NCBI RefSeq assembly: GCF_001754075.1
Contig: NZ_MIEH01000006.1
Location: 101,293-165,292, forward strand
Reading direction: 5' to 3'
Source of the DNA: Merdimonas faecis
GTDB lineage: Bacteria; Bacillota; Clostridia; Lachnospirales; Lachnospiraceae
DNA: 64,000 nucleotides
Of this stretch, positions 36,053-45,421 are shown piece after piece. The notes under the pieces are model-generated. The model was not told where the DNA came from. It made no database searches and saw only the letters and a list, made by a program, of their open reading frames with translations. The first letter of the stretch is position 1. The number at the start of each line of letters is the position of its first letter. Made by a program: the position numbers and the translations under genes.

Positions 36053-37179
36053 ATCTTTTCTCCTACCAACTGTCTGTAATCTTTACCGCCTATTATCTCT
36101 GCCGTCTGTTCAACAATCTTCTTCTTGTCAAACATCTCTTCCATGCGTTTCCTCGCACATCTCCCCATCATATCCCGTTCTTCCACGCCCTTATCAGCCA
36201 TCTGCTTCATCTTCTCATAGAGCATATCCGCATTCTTCACTTCGCACAGATAACCACTCTTTCCATCTTCCACAGCCTCCCGGCATCCCGGGATATCACT
36301 TGTAATAACCGGTCTTCCCATTGCCGAAGCCTCCAAAAGCACGTTGCTCATGCCTTCATGATAAGACGGAAGAACAACACAGTCTGCCATTGTATAATAT
36401 GGCCTTGTCTCCTCTTGAAATCCGTGAAATACTGCAATGTTATCTCCCACCATTTTTTTTACTGCGTCTTTATATTCATCTTCAAAAAATCCAACAATAT
36501 CAAGCACTACCCTATCGCCGTACTCAGCATGAAGTTTCCGCATAGCATCAAAAAGTTCATCGATCCCTTTTTCTTTCATAATGCGTCCGAGGTACAAAAA
36601 ATGAATACTCCTATCTGATTTTCCGCTGACAGAAAAAGGCTGATAACTGAAGTGTGCCAGGTTTACGCCTGCCCCGTTTAGAACAACAATTTTATTCCGT
36701 GCAACAAGTTTCCTATCAAGGAACTCCTGTGCATTTTTACTGTTCTCAAAAAGCACCGCTTTTACTTTTCGAAATGCCGTCTTATATAGAAGCCCTACAA
36801 ATTGTGACAAAAGCTTTTTCTGGAACGCCGTTCCCAGTCCCTGCACATTCGCATAATAGGGAATCTTCTGATGACTGCAGACCAGACCCGCATAAATATT
36901 GGGCTTGATAGAATATGTAATCACTTTATCTGGTTTCTCATTTTTAATCAGTTTATGATAGAACTGCAGCAGCTTAAAATCTGTTACAGGATTTATCCCT
37001 CTGCGATCTACTTCTGTCTCAATACATCTGCAGCCCATCTCGGCAAACTCATCTTCATGACCAACGAACGGCATACTCAAAGTTACATCATATTCTTCCA
37101 GAAGTTTTTCAATGAACTCTTTGCGGAATTGATAAAGCATATAGGAATGGTTCGTAATGATTAATACTTTTTTACTCAC
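36028..37179 (-). CDS. GT4-family glycosyltransferase
   Basis: A 383-aa GT-B enzyme: KKVLIITNHSYMLYQFRKEF at the N-terminus; the C-terminal domain has FLYLGRIMKEKGIDELFDAM and VVLPSYHEGMSNVLLEASAMGRPVITSDIPGCREAV with the family-4 E-x7-E. EPS homologues commonly use UDP-GalNAc or UDP-GlcNAc. I chose GTG at 37179 with GGAGG upstream; the longer reading from 37224 would overlap the sugar transferase gene by over 50 bases. This is roughly where the composition changes from typical to AT-rich. Confidence 0.85.
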   Translation of the reverse strand: MSKKVLIITNHSYMLYQFRKEFIEKLLEEYDVTLSMPFVGHEDEFAEMGCRCIETEVDRRGINPVTDFKLLQFYHKLIKNEKPDKVITYSIKPNIYAGLVCSHQKIPYYANVQGLGTAFQKKLLSQFVGLLYKTAFRKVKAVLFENSKNAQEFLDRKLVARNKIVVLNGAGVNLAHFSYQPFSVSGKSDRSIHFLYLGRIMKEKGIDELFDAMRKLHAEYGDRVVLDIVGFFEDEYKDAVKKMVGDNIAVFHGFQEETRPYYTMADCVVLPSYHEGMSNVLLEASAMGRPVITSDIPGCREAVEDGKSGYLCEVKNADMLYEKMKQMADKGVEERDMMGRCARKRMEEMFDKKKIVEQTAEIIGGKDYRQLVGEKICFQTDIS

Positions 37180-37861
37180 TTCCCTTTGCCTCCATCTTCC
37201 CTGTGCCGCCTTCCACGACTCCATCGCTGGTCAGCACCACACCAACCGTCCGAACCAGGCAAAAAATATCCTCCACTGGTCCTACATGCTGGGTATAAAT
37301 TCCATCATACCTGGCCTTCACATCGATAGGCAGTTCGTCCCGTCCCATCACCTGGGCCAATCCTGTAATTCCCGGCCGTACAAAGCCTGCACCGTATTTA
37401 TCCCGCTCTGCCATCAGATCCTTCTGATTATAAAGTGCCGGCCTGGGGCCGATCAGGTTCATGTCTCCTTTCAGCACATTGAAAAGCTGCGGCAGCTCAT
37501 CCAGTGATGTCTTCCGTAGAAAATGCCCTGCTTTTGTGATAAACGCATCCGGGTTCTTTAGCATATGCGTCGGCATGTCTTTCGGCGTGTCCGTATACAT
37601 CGTGCGGAATTTATATATTGTGAAGTATACTGGTGTCCCATCATTTCTCGACTTCGCTATACGTTCCTGTTTGAAAAGGATTGGAAAACCACTGTCCAGT
37701 ACAATCCATATGCAAAGAACTAGAAAAACAGGTGACAGGACAATAATCCCCAGCAGTGCACAGACAAAGCTAAGCACTCTCTGTGTCTTCATATATAGTT
37801 TCTGGAATAATGTAAATTGAGGATAATACAGCTTTGCAGCCTTCTTCACGCTCTGCTTCAT
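37172..37861 (-). CDS. Undecaprenyl-phosphate sugar-phosphate transferase (priming)
   Basis: A 229-aa bacterial sugar transferase (WcaJ/PglC type) that starts the repeat unit by moving a sugar-1-phosphate from a UDP sugar to undecaprenyl phosphate. One membrane helix (about residues 30-55) is followed by FKQERIAKSRND, FTIYKFRTMYTDTP, FLRKTSLDELPQLFNVLKGDMNLIGPRPAL and FVRPGITGLAQVMGR, all family signatures. It overlaps the upstream dehydratase gene by 4 bases. The acidic C-terminal tail ends MEAKGSE. Confidence 0.92.
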   Translation of the reverse strand: MKQSVKKAAKLYYPQFTLFQKLYMKTQRVLSFVCALLGIIVLSPVFLVLCIWIVLDSGFPILFKQERIAKSRNDGTPVYFTIYKFRTMYTDTPKDMPTHMLKNPDAFITKAGHFLRKTSLDELPQLFNVLKGDMNLIGPRPALYNQKDLMAERDKYGAGFVRPGITGLAQVMGRDELPIDVKARYDGIYTQHVGPVEDIFCLVRTVGVVLTSDGVVEGGTGKMEAKGSE

Positions 37862-39744
37862 TGTCCTATTCCCTCTCCATTCTCTTGATACTCCGGCACC
37901 AGCTCCCTGATCTCCGCCCGGATATCCTTGCTTTCATCATAGGCATGCCGGATCAGGTCCGCGATCTTCTGGCTGGTTGCCTCCACATCAATCCTGCCCA
38001 TCTGTGCCACGAAGATCCTCTCATTGTCAGTCTCGATCAAGTTCTTCTCATCGATCAGCAATTCCTCGTACAGCTTTTCTCCGGGACGTAAGCCGGTAAA
38101 TTCAATCTTGATATCCTCCCCCGGCACATGGCCGCTTAAGCGGATCATCTTCTTTGCCAGATCCACGATCTTCACCGGCTCGCCCATGTCCAGGATAAAG
38201 ATCTCTCCGCCGTTTGCGTAGGCGCTGCACTGGAGCACCAGGTTCACGGCCTCTGGAATCGTCATAAAGTAACGGATGATATCCGGATGGGTTACTGTCA
38301 CTGGCCCTCCGGCCTTGATCTGCTGGCGGAAAATCGGGATTACGCTGCCGTTGCTTCCCAGCACATTTCCAAAACGCACTGCTGTATATTCGGTACTGGA
38401 GATCTCGGAGAAGACCTCCATCACCATCTCGCAGATCCGCTTGGAGGCCCCCATTACATTAGTAGGCCGTACCGCTTTGTCCGTGGAGATCAGGACCATC
38501 TTCTGCACATGGTACTTATTTGCGGCGCTTGCCACATTATAAGTGCCCTTTACATTATTTTTGATCGCCTCGTCCGGGCTGTCCTCCATCAGCGGTACAT
38601 GCTTATGCGCCGCCGCGTGATACACAATGTCCGGATGATAGGTCTCAAAAATGTCGTCTATTCGGTGCTTATCTCTCACTGACGCTATAAGTACAACGAG
38701 ATTTAAATCCGGATGCTTTTTCTTAAGCTCCAGCTGGATATCATATACATTATTTTCATAGATATCCAAGATGATCAGAAGCTTCGGCCCGTGAAGCGCC
38801 ACCTGCCGGCAGATCTCGCTGCCGATGGACCCTCCGCCCCCGGTTACCAGGATAACCTTACCCTTGAGATAGCTGCCGATTTTCTCCATATACAGCTCCA
38901 CCGGTTCTCTTCCCAGCAGATCCTCTATGCTGACGTCCCTCAGCATAGATACGTCTACCTCCTGATTGACCATCTGGTAGATTCCAGGCAGGATCTTGAT
39001 CTTGCAGGCTGTCTTCTGGCAGATCTCCAGGAGCTCTCTCTGATCCTGATCCTTCAATGTCGGGATTGCGATAATGATTTCTTCAATACTATATTTCTTT
39101 GCCATCTCAGGAATGTCTTCTTTTTTCCCGACGATGGGGATTCCCTGCAGATAGGTTCCGACCTTCTGCGGGTCATCATCTATGATACATGGGATTTTTC
39201 GGTTTAAATGCTTGCTGTTTTTCATTTCCCGCACCAGCATATATCCGGCGGCTCCTGCTCCTATCACCATCGTCACTACTGGTTTTGTCTTCCAGATCAC
39301 TTCATGATTCCGATATGCGATTCTTAAAAACCGATAAGAAAACCGAGGTACTATTATACATACAGACAGCAGCATGACATAAATGAAAATATAGCTTCTC
39401 GGAACCGGAAGATCTAATATCTGCATCCCCAGATACTGCAGCAGTGAGGATAACCCGATCGCTATGATCGCATTTTTAAGCTCCTCCAGACTGGCAAAAC
39501 GCCACAGGCTGGTATACAGCCGGCACAGAGCGTTGATCAGGATTGTGCAGCCCACATTGATCCACATATACTTCCGCACAGACTCCCAGAAGATCGGGTC
39601 AATATTGGCAAAACTAAAGTCTACCCGGAGCCAGAGTGCCCCGACCATACAGCCGATAATTAAAATACCATCCAGGAGCAGTAACGCCATGCCTTTGATA
39701 AAGGCCTCCCTGTTCCCGTAAAACCTTCGTATATTAACCCTCAT
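37858..39744 (-). CDS. UDP-sugar 4,6-dehydratase/epimerase (CapD/PglF-like)
   Basis: A 628-aa membrane-bound nucleotide-sugar dehydratase. Four helices (about residues 14-33, 47-65, 82-105, 110-128) precede a Rossmann-like domain (MVIGAGAAGYMLVREM) and a C-terminal SDR domain with VTGGGGSIGSEICRQ near residue 305. The catalytic region is STDKAVRPTNVMGASKRICEM near residue 430, typical of UDP-GlcNAc 4,6-dehydratases that make bacillosamine or QuiNAc precursors. Pairing with the adjacent priming transferase suggests it supplies the first sugar. Confidence 0.9.
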   Translation of the reverse strand: MRVNIRRFYGNREAFIKGMALLLLDGILIIGCMVGALWLRVDFSFANIDPIFWESVRKYMWINVGCTILINALCRLYTSLWRFASLEELKNAIIAIGLSSLLQYLGMQILDLPVPRSYIFIYVMLLSVCIIVPRFSYRFLRIAYRNHEVIWKTKPVVTMVIGAGAAGYMLVREMKNSKHLNRKIPCIIDDDPQKVGTYLQGIPIVGKKEDIPEMAKKYSIEEIIIAIPTLKDQDQRELLEICQKTACKIKILPGIYQMVNQEVDVSMLRDVSIEDLLGREPVELYMEKIGSYLKGKVILVTGGGGSIGSEICRQVALHGPKLLIILDIYENNVYDIQLELKKKHPDLNLVVLIASVRDKHRIDDIFETYHPDIVYHAAAHKHVPLMEDSPDEAIKNNVKGTYNVASAANKYHVQKMVLISTDKAVRPTNVMGASKRICEMVMEVFSEISSTEYTAVRFGNVLGSNGSVIPIFRQQIKAGGPVTVTHPDIIRYFMTIPEAVNLVLQCSAYANGGEIFILDMGEPVKIVDLAKKMIRLSGHVPGEDIKIEFTGLRPGEKLYEELLIDEKNLIETDNERIFVAQMGRIDVEATSQKIADLIRHAYDESKDIRAEIRELVPEYQENGEGIGQ

Positions 39745-39776
39745 AACAATCCCTCTGTACCTTAAAAATAATGTTT

Positions 39777-40757
39777 CTAATAAAGCAGCTCCTGGATATA
39801 ATCCTTATTTGCCTCCAGGTCTATATTCAAAACCGACATTTCCTCATAGGTGCCGAATTCATAAGTGCCTTCCGTCGGGATCGCCGCCTGCTGCGTCTTC
39901 AGATTGTCGACGCTTAAAACATCCGTCGCCATCTCATACAGCTCTGTCACGCTCATGTTTGTGGATACCTGCGTCATACAGAACTGGATCAGAGAGAGCA
40001 GTGTGGATGGATCATTTCTCTGTTCTAATACTTTATTATAGATGCCGTAAATGACATCTCTCTGCCGTTCGGTTCTTCCGAAGTCATTGTCCAGGCTCCG
40101 GTTCCTTGCATGTGCCAGTGCCTGGGATCCGGTCAGAGTAACATTTCCTGCCACAATATCGGGCATGCCGTTTTCACGGTAATATGCCGCCTCTTCCTCT
40201 GTCAGCATCACCTGGATGCCTCCCAGCTGGTCTATGATCTCTACCAGATTTTCAAAATTAATGATCACATAGTCCTGCACATCCAGACCGAACTGTTGAT
40301 TGATCGTGTTGATCGTCAGACCCACGCCGCCGTAAGCAAAGGTGTGGCCCAGCTTGCTCTGTCCGTGACCGTCGATCTCCACCAGTGAATCACGAAGGAA
40401 GGAAAGAACAGTGGCTTTCCCTTCTGCCTTATTAAAGGAAGCCAGGATCATGGTGTCCGAACGTCCCAGCTCCGCATTCGGATCCCGGGAATCAGAGCCT
40501 ACCAGCAGGACATTGATCACGTCCTTGTTTTTCTGGTCTTCTCTGGCAATCTGCACTTCATCCGCATTGGGATCTACGTCGTCCGCATCCACGATCCCTA
40601 CATTATCCTTATTCAGATTCCACAAAAGCACACCCAGCGACATCGCCATAACCAGGAAACACAGGATCAGCAGGCACAGGATTGTCGAGACCACCTTATG
40701 CCTCTTCATCCAGTTCCATAAGCCTTTTCCTTTTGCTTTTGTCTTTGCTTTTCTCAT
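39777..40757 (-). CDS. LytR-CpsA-Psr (LCP) family glycopolymer ligase
   Basis: A 326-aa LCP protein: basic N-terminus, one signal-anchor helix (about residues 24-48), then the extracytoplasmic catalytic domain. Motifs are NVLLVGSDSRD, ELGRSDTMILASFN, VLSFLRDSLVEI, KLGHTFAYGG and ALAHARNRSLDNDFGRTERQRDV. LCP enzymes attach lipid-linked glycan polymers to peptidoglycan, so this would anchor the capsule. GGAGG precedes the ATG. Confidence 0.92.
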   Translation of the reverse strand: MRKAKTKAKGKGLWNWMKRHKVVSTILCLLILCFLVMAMSLGVLLWNLNKDNVGIVDADDVDPNADEVQIAREDQKNKDVINVLLVGSDSRDPNAELGRSDTMILASFNKAEGKATVLSFLRDSLVEIDGHGQSKLGHTFAYGGVGLTINTINQQFGLDVQDYVIINFENLVEIIDQLGGIQVMLTEEEAAYYRENGMPDIVAGNVTLTGSQALAHARNRSLDNDFGRTERQRDVIYGIYNKVLEQRNDPSTLLSLIQFCMTQVSTNMSVTELYEMATDVLSVDNLKTQQAAIPTEGTYEFGTYEEMSVLNIDLEANKDYIQELLY

Positions 40758-40769
40758 TGGTGCTTCCTC

Positions 40770-42278
40770 CTACTCTTTGATCACACGTCCGGCTTCATCC
40801 TCTGTCTGCCCCGTGCCTTTCAGCTTTCCGTAATGAGAATACCTGCCGTAGCGGCCATATCTTCCATAGCGGCCATACCCATAGCCGTATCCATATCCAT
40901 AGCGGCTGGATTTCTGATTCACGTCATCATTGAAAATGTATCCAAGCAGGTTGACATTTCTTGCCGTCAGCGTCTCAATCCCGCTTCGGATCTTATTGAC
41001 CTTGGTATAATCACAGCGGATCACATACAGAACAAAATCCACATATTTTCCCAGCAAAGATGCATCCGCCAGAAGGTCTGCAGGCGCCGTGTCCAGGATC
41101 ACATAATCCGCTCTCATCCGCAGAGTCTCGATCAGGTTATCCATCTTCCGGGATCCAAGAAGCGCCGCGTCTCCGGCATTTGGCTTCCCGCCATATAACA
41201 CTTCCATCTCCGCATCCGTTCCCGGGATCTGGAAAATGGTCAGTGCACGCTGCAGGGAAACTTTGCCTCTAAGGACCGCCCCGATCCCGGGATGCTTTCC
41301 CTGATCCTTCAACACCTCTGCCACTGACGGGTTTCTGGGGTCACAGTCTGCCAGGATAACGGATTTTCCCTGCTTGGCAATGGCAAGCGCCAGATTGACC
41401 GCAGTCGTAGTCTTTCCTTCTCCCGGAACAGAACTGGTCACCATGATCACACCGCCGTTCTCAGATTCCGCCTCCCGCATAACCCGGACCCTGAGTCTCC
41501 TGACAGCCTCTTCATAGGCCGGAGAGATCCGGTCGTTCAGCAGGGTAAGATTGTTATACTCTTCTTTTTTCCGCTTCTTCATCCTGACATGAGGAAGACT
41601 CCCCAGATCATGAAGATTGATGTGCTTGTTCAGCTGTTCTTTCGTCCTTACGGTCCGCTTCAGGAACACATACAGGCACAGGATCAGTGCGCTGATGATC
41701 ATTCCCTGCAGCGCGCCCCGCTTATAGGACCCCCGGATCACGACCTCCCGCTGGGTGTCCGACGGGATTCCCGTCTCATCCAGGATCTGCAGATTCGTCT
41801 CTCCAAATATGTATTCCGCTACTTCCGGATAGTTCTTGATCACAGACTGCAATACGTTATAAGCCATCTGCGGGTCGTCGGAAGATACGGATATGGTCAG
41901 CATATTCATGCCCTCTTCCGCTTCCACCTCAATCTGCCCCGGAAGCGACTTTAAACCCATATCATTTAGCACCACATCCTCCAGGACACCGCTGGTCAGA
42001 ATGTAGGGAAAGATCGCCGCCATCTCCTGTGCGGACTCGATATTGGTATAGGATCCTCCCGGCGTCGTGACGGATACGGTTGCCGATGCCACATACTGCG
42101 GCGTATAGGAAAAGCTTGTGGAAAAGTAGGACCGCGCTGTACACACGATCACAATGATCACCAGCACAAACCACAGCCTTTTAAACCCATTCCAGAAGGC
42201 CGCCACCAGATTCATGATATCTATTTTTTCTATCTCTGGACTTGTTTTCTTTTCTGTTGCTTCTACATTCTCACTCAT
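40770..42278 (-). CDS. Wzz/BY-kinase fusion (CpsC-CpsD type), copy 2
   Basis: A 502-aa protein fusing a chain-length Wzz domain (helices at about residues 33-52 and 188-208) to a bacterial tyrosine kinase. Walker A SSVPGEGKTTTAVN near residue 285, Walker A' VILADCDPRNPS, Walker B YVILDTAPADLLADAS. The tail is a run of alternating Tyr, Gly and Arg between residues about 465 and 490, the autophosphorylation cluster. In Firmicutes these modules are usually split into two proteins, so the fusion is of the proteobacterial Wzc style. It starts inside the end of its paralogue by 4 bases. Confidence 0.88.
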   Translation of the reverse strand: MSENVEATEKKTSPEIEKIDIMNLVAAFWNGFKRLWFVLVIIVIVCTARSYFSTSFSYTPQYVASATVSVTTPGGSYTNIESAQEMAAIFPYILTSGVLEDVVLNDMGLKSLPGQIEVEAEEGMNMLTISVSSDDPQMAYNVLQSVIKNYPEVAEYIFGETNLQILDETGIPSDTQREVVIRGSYKRGALQGMIISALILCLYVFLKRTVRTKEQLNKHINLHDLGSLPHVRMKKRKKEEYNNLTLLNDRISPAYEEAVRRLRVRVMREAESENGGVIMVTSSVPGEGKTTTAVNLALAIAKQGKSVILADCDPRNPSVAEVLKDQGKHPGIGAVLRGKVSLQRALTIFQIPGTDAEMEVLYGGKPNAGDAALLGSRKMDNLIETLRMRADYVILDTAPADLLADASLLGKYVDFVLYVIRCDYTKVNKIRSGIETLTARNVNLLGYIFNDDVNQKSSRYGYGYGYGYGRYGRYGRYGRYSHYGKLKGTGQTEDEAGRVIKE

Positions 42279-43714
42279 TGTTCACTTTCCTTATGCTTCT
42301 TCCCATAATTTCCATATTCCCCGTAACGGCTGCTGTAACGTCCCACGGTAGAGCTTACCACCCGGCCAAAGGACTGTACGCCGTTCATGACCACGCCCAG
42401 GATCCGGGTATCCTGCGCCCGGAACTTGTCGATCATGGTATTGATGTCCTCTGCGTAGATAAAATTCTGACGCTCCACAAACAGCACCGCATCCGTGCAC
42501 TGTCCCCACAGCTCCGCATCTCCCAGCACCGCTGTCGGCGGTGTGTCCACGATCACGTAATCTGCCGCTTCTTTGCACCGGCGCATGAACTTCGCCGTCA
42601 CCTCATTCTGCAGGATATCCGTGGAGGAGGAATAGCAGTTCCGTCCGCCCACCACATAAAGCCGCGGAACAGAAGTCTTCATAAACAGGTTAAATTCTTT
42701 CTTCTCCCGCTTCAGAAATTCTCCAAGCTCATTTTCCTCCTTGGGATGGAGCCCGAAGATCAGAAACTGTGACGGACGTTTCAGGTCCCCGTCGATCAAA
42801 ACGACACGGTAATCCTTCTCCGCAAGGCTGATGGCCAGGTTTGCCGCCACCGTTGATTTACCTTCATTCTCAGAAACACTGGTCACCGCCAGCGTCTTCC
42901 ATCCTTCCCTTTCCATCCGGTACTCCACACGGGCCGAGAACTTCCGGAAGCTCTCCACAAATCCAAAGCCAGCCAGCGGATCGTTGATCAAAAGTCCCTT
43001 CTTTTTCCGTCTCAAAAGCTCGCGGATCGATTTATATTTGATTTCATAGGAAATAGCTCCCATGCTTCTTGCATCCAGCTTTTCCTGTATATCCTCCTCT
43101 GTCTTCAGTGTATCTTTCATGAAGGAAAGCACACCGAACAGCGCCGCAAATGCTGCCAGGGCCGCCACAAACACTTTCTTCATCACACTTCCAGTATTCA
43201 TCGGATTATCTGGTGAAAACGGAATGGACGGCTCCTCCAGGATATTGAGGACAATGTCTCCCACCGTATAATAGGAAATACTGGAATAATTATCCAGGAT
43301 CCCTTCCATGATATCGAAGGACTCCGATGGCGAAGCCGCCGTCACTGTCAGCTCCAGAAGGTTGGTCTCTCCTGCAATATTAGCCTGGATGTCCGCATCA
43401 ATAGAATCCACGCCCAGCTTCTCACAGAGGATATCCTGCATCGCCGTACTTTCAATGATCTTCTGGAAGGTTGCCGTCGTTGAATTAGCGCTTCCCAGAG
43501 ACGAATAAGAAGCAGTTGTTCCCCTGGAAGACACCACAAAGGTTGTAGACGTGGTGTACTGTGGCACATAACGGATTCCCACAAAAACGTATGAAAGCAT
43601 TGCTGCCGCCAGCGCTCCCAAGAGAATCGCCCACCAGTTGATCAGGATATCATGTACCAGCGTAAACGGCTCTATTTTGTAATTTTCCAAGGTCCGACCG
43701 GTTGTCTTTTCCAT
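42275..43714 (-). CDS. Wzz/BY-kinase fusion (CpsC-CpsD type), copy 1
   Basis: A 479-aa paralogue of the next gene: Wzz domain with helices at about residues 28-48 and 178-198, then the kinase with Walker A SVSENEGKSTVAAN near residue 275, Walker A' VVLIDGDLKRPS and Walker B YVIVDTPPTAVLGD. The tyrosine tail is short (YSSRYGEYGNYGKKH). Dephosphorylation is expected from the PHP phosphatase encoded two genes upstream. The Walker A lacks the proline of the second copy, but all catalytic residues remain. Confidence 0.88.
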   Translation of the reverse strand: MEKTTGRTLENYKIEPFTLVHDILINWWAILLGALAAAMLSYVFVGIRYVPQYTTSTTFVVSSRGTTASYSSLGSANSTTATFQKIIESTAMQDILCEKLGVDSIDADIQANIAGETNLLELTVTAASPSESFDIMEGILDNYSSISYYTVGDIVLNILEEPSIPFSPDNPMNTGSVMKKVFVAALAAFAALFGVLSFMKDTLKTEEDIQEKLDARSMGAISYEIKYKSIRELLRRKKKGLLINDPLAGFGFVESFRKFSARVEYRMEREGWKTLAVTSVSENEGKSTVAANLAISLAEKDYRVVLIDGDLKRPSQFLIFGLHPKEENELGEFLKREKKEFNLFMKTSVPRLYVVGGRNCYSSSTDILQNEVTAKFMRRCKEAADYVIVDTPPTAVLGDAELWGQCTDAVLFVERQNFIYAEDINTMIDKFRAQDTRILGVVMNGVQSFGRVVSSTVGRYSSRYGEYGNYGKKHKESEQ

Positions 43715-43718
43715 GATA

Positions 43719-44597
43719 TCACCTCACCACCACTGCTAATTTCGTCGTTGCCGTCACCCCTGCTGCCGATGTAAACTGGTAATCCACATTGTATGTCCCT
43801 GCTGTCGCCCAGTCTACATCTCCCGATATGCTCACATTTTCTCTGGCCCCCGGCAGGGAAGCCGCATCCGGATCCGTGAAAAGGTACTCAGCCCCGTTTC
43901 TTTCAAATCCCGTCAGAAGACCTGCCAGATCCACCTGCTCTCCCACATTGGTATATACGATGTACTGGGAAAGCAGTGGATAATATTTATCCCTCTCACT
44001 GCTGTCAGAGGAATCTGTCACCGTCAGCGTCAGCGGAACCGAGCAGGTATCCCCCGCACTGTTGCTGACCTGCACTGTTACCGGATATTCCCCCGCCTGC
44101 TGGATATAGATGCTGTCATTAAATGTGGCCCGGATCTGCGAGGTCAGATCGCCGTCCAGGCAGTCCTCCACGCTCATATTTTCTGTCAGGTTTACATCCG
44201 CCATATCCTCCAGGCTGTACCGAAGAGGCGCTGTAAGCAGGATCTGCGGAGAAGTATAATCTGTGTATTCCAGCGTCCTTTGAAGCGTTGCCGCCTGCCC
44301 CGCCTTGTCAAACACCGCATAGGTGATGGTACGCTTTCCAGGCTCTGTGAAATTAGACATGGAAGACACCCGGATCTGATCCGTCAGATCGCCGTCCTCA
44401 TTGTCTGATGCCTTTACTCCGCTAAGAAGCGCCTCATCGATTTCTTCATCCTCCACGCTGACTGACACTGTATCCGAATCACAGCTGATCTCCGGCGGCG
44501 TATGGTCCTCCGCCAGTCTGCTGATCACGTTATATCCAACGAATGATATCCCGGACAGGATAAAAAGCGCCACGATCGCTATCCTAAGCCTTCTCAC
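43719..44597 (-). CDS. Secreted Ig-like/DUF5011-type repeat protein of the capsule operon
   Basis: A 292-aa protein with a single N-terminal membrane helix (about residues 5-26) and three beta-sandwich domains outside. DGDLTDQIRVSS and DGDLTSQIRATF mark two DUF5011/HYR-like Ig repeats, each with the pattern 'property of the chain ... GxxTITYAVFDKAGQ'. The third (residues about 210-290) ends YNVDYQFTSAAGVTAT. It starts at GTG behind AAGGAG. It lies between the phosphatase and kinase genes, so it may help hold or sense the polymer; the exact role is unknown. Confidence 0.7.
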   Translation of the reverse strand: MRRLRIAIVALFILSGISFVGYNVISRLAEDHTPPEISCDSDTVSVSVEDEEIDEALLSGVKASDNEDGDLTDQIRVSSMSNFTEPGKRTITYAVFDKAGQAATLQRTLEYTDYTSPQILLTAPLRYSLEDMADVNLTENMSVEDCLDGDLTSQIRATFNDSIYIQQAGEYPVTVQVSNSAGDTCSVPLTLTVTDSSDSSERDKYYPLLSQYIVYTNVGEQVDLAGLLTGFERNGAEYLFTDPDAASLPGARENVSISGDVDWATAGTYNVDYQFTSAAGVTATTKLAVVVR

Positions 44598-45372
44598 TGT
44601 ACATACTCCTTCCAGTTATGGTTTCTTCAAACGGAATCCGCCGGAATTGGATCGGTTTTACTCCGTTACAGATATTCCGGGGATTTTTTTCAAATAAAAT
44701 ATCCAGATACTCCTCTGCGTACTCCTCACGCAGATACTCATACGCATCCGCCATACAGGTGGTCCTGCGCTCCGGACTGTGAGCATCGCTGGCGATCACC
44801 GTCACCAGGTTATGGTTCAGAAGGTCAAACGCCGTCTTCTGGGCGCCCCGGCCGAATTTTCCAAGAAAGCTGCCCTTATTGACCTGTATTTCATAGCCTC
44901 TTCGTTTCCACCGGTATACAATAGCCGGATCATCCTGAACAAAGGCGTACCGCTCCACATGTGCGATCATAGGAATCGCCCGGACTTCTTTGACTTTTCT
45001 AAGGATCCGGTCTGCAAATCCCGGATCTTCTCCAAAGTCAAATTCCATCAGCACATATCTGGTCCGGTTCACCGGAAAAATCTGCCCTTCTGTCAGAAGC
45101 CTGGGGAGCTCTTCGGTGGCAAACACCTCCATCCCGGCAAGGATGGTAATCCCCGGCTCCTCCCGCTGCAGGATTTCTTTTGTCTTTAGAAACGTTCTGC
45201 AATATTCATTTCCGAAATAGTTGTCATACATTCCCGGAATATTGCAGTGCGGCGTTGCCACGATCACATTCGTTCCGTTCCTGTATGCCAGAGATGCCAT
45301 CTCTATACTGTCATAGATATCCGCGGCGCCGTCATCCAGCCCGGGAAGTATGTGTGTATGTATATCAATCAT
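44584..45372 (-). CDS. CpsB/YwqE-type PHP tyrosine-protein phosphatase
   Basis: A 262-aa metal-dependent phosphatase of the PHP superfamily, the counterpart of the BY-kinases in Gram-positive capsule operons. Metal ligands are visible: IDIHTHILPGLDDGA at the N-terminus, VATPHCN, AGMEVFAT, PMIAHVERYAF and VIASDAHSPERR. It is the first gene of the capsule operon and has a promoter and palindrome directly upstream. Confidence 0.92.
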   Translation of the reverse strand: MIDIHTHILPGLDDGAADIYDSIEMASLAYRNGTNVIVATPHCNIPGMYDNYFGNEYCRTFLKTKEILQREEPGITILAGMEVFATEELPRLLTEGQIFPVNRTRYVLMEFDFGEDPGFADRILRKVKEVRAIPMIAHVERYAFVQDDPAIVYRWKRRGYEIQVNKGSFLGKFGRGAQKTAFDLLNHNLVTVIASDAHSPERRTTCMADAYEYLREEYAEEYLDILFEKNPRNICNGVKPIQFRRIPFEETITGRSMYSEKA

Positions 45373-45399
45373 ACCGATCCCTTTATCTCTATCTCTTTA

Positions 45400-45421
45400 T
45401 AAGTTACAACTTACAATTATA
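45400..45421 (-). promoter_or_regulatory. Capsule operon -10 box with operator-like palindrome
   Basis: On the minus strand TATAAT (45421-45416) is followed by the palindrome TAAGTTGTAACTTA (45413-45400) at the expected transcription start, about 27 bases before the phosphatase ATG. The -35 17 bases upstream (TTCCCA) is poor, which would fit an activated or repressed promoter. Confidence 0.4.

Noticed and set aside
40850..40910. Short tandem repeat GCCATA/GCGGCCATA as a possible CRISPR or minisatellite
   Set aside because: It encodes the Tyr/Gly/Arg tail of the BY-kinase; there are no spacers.
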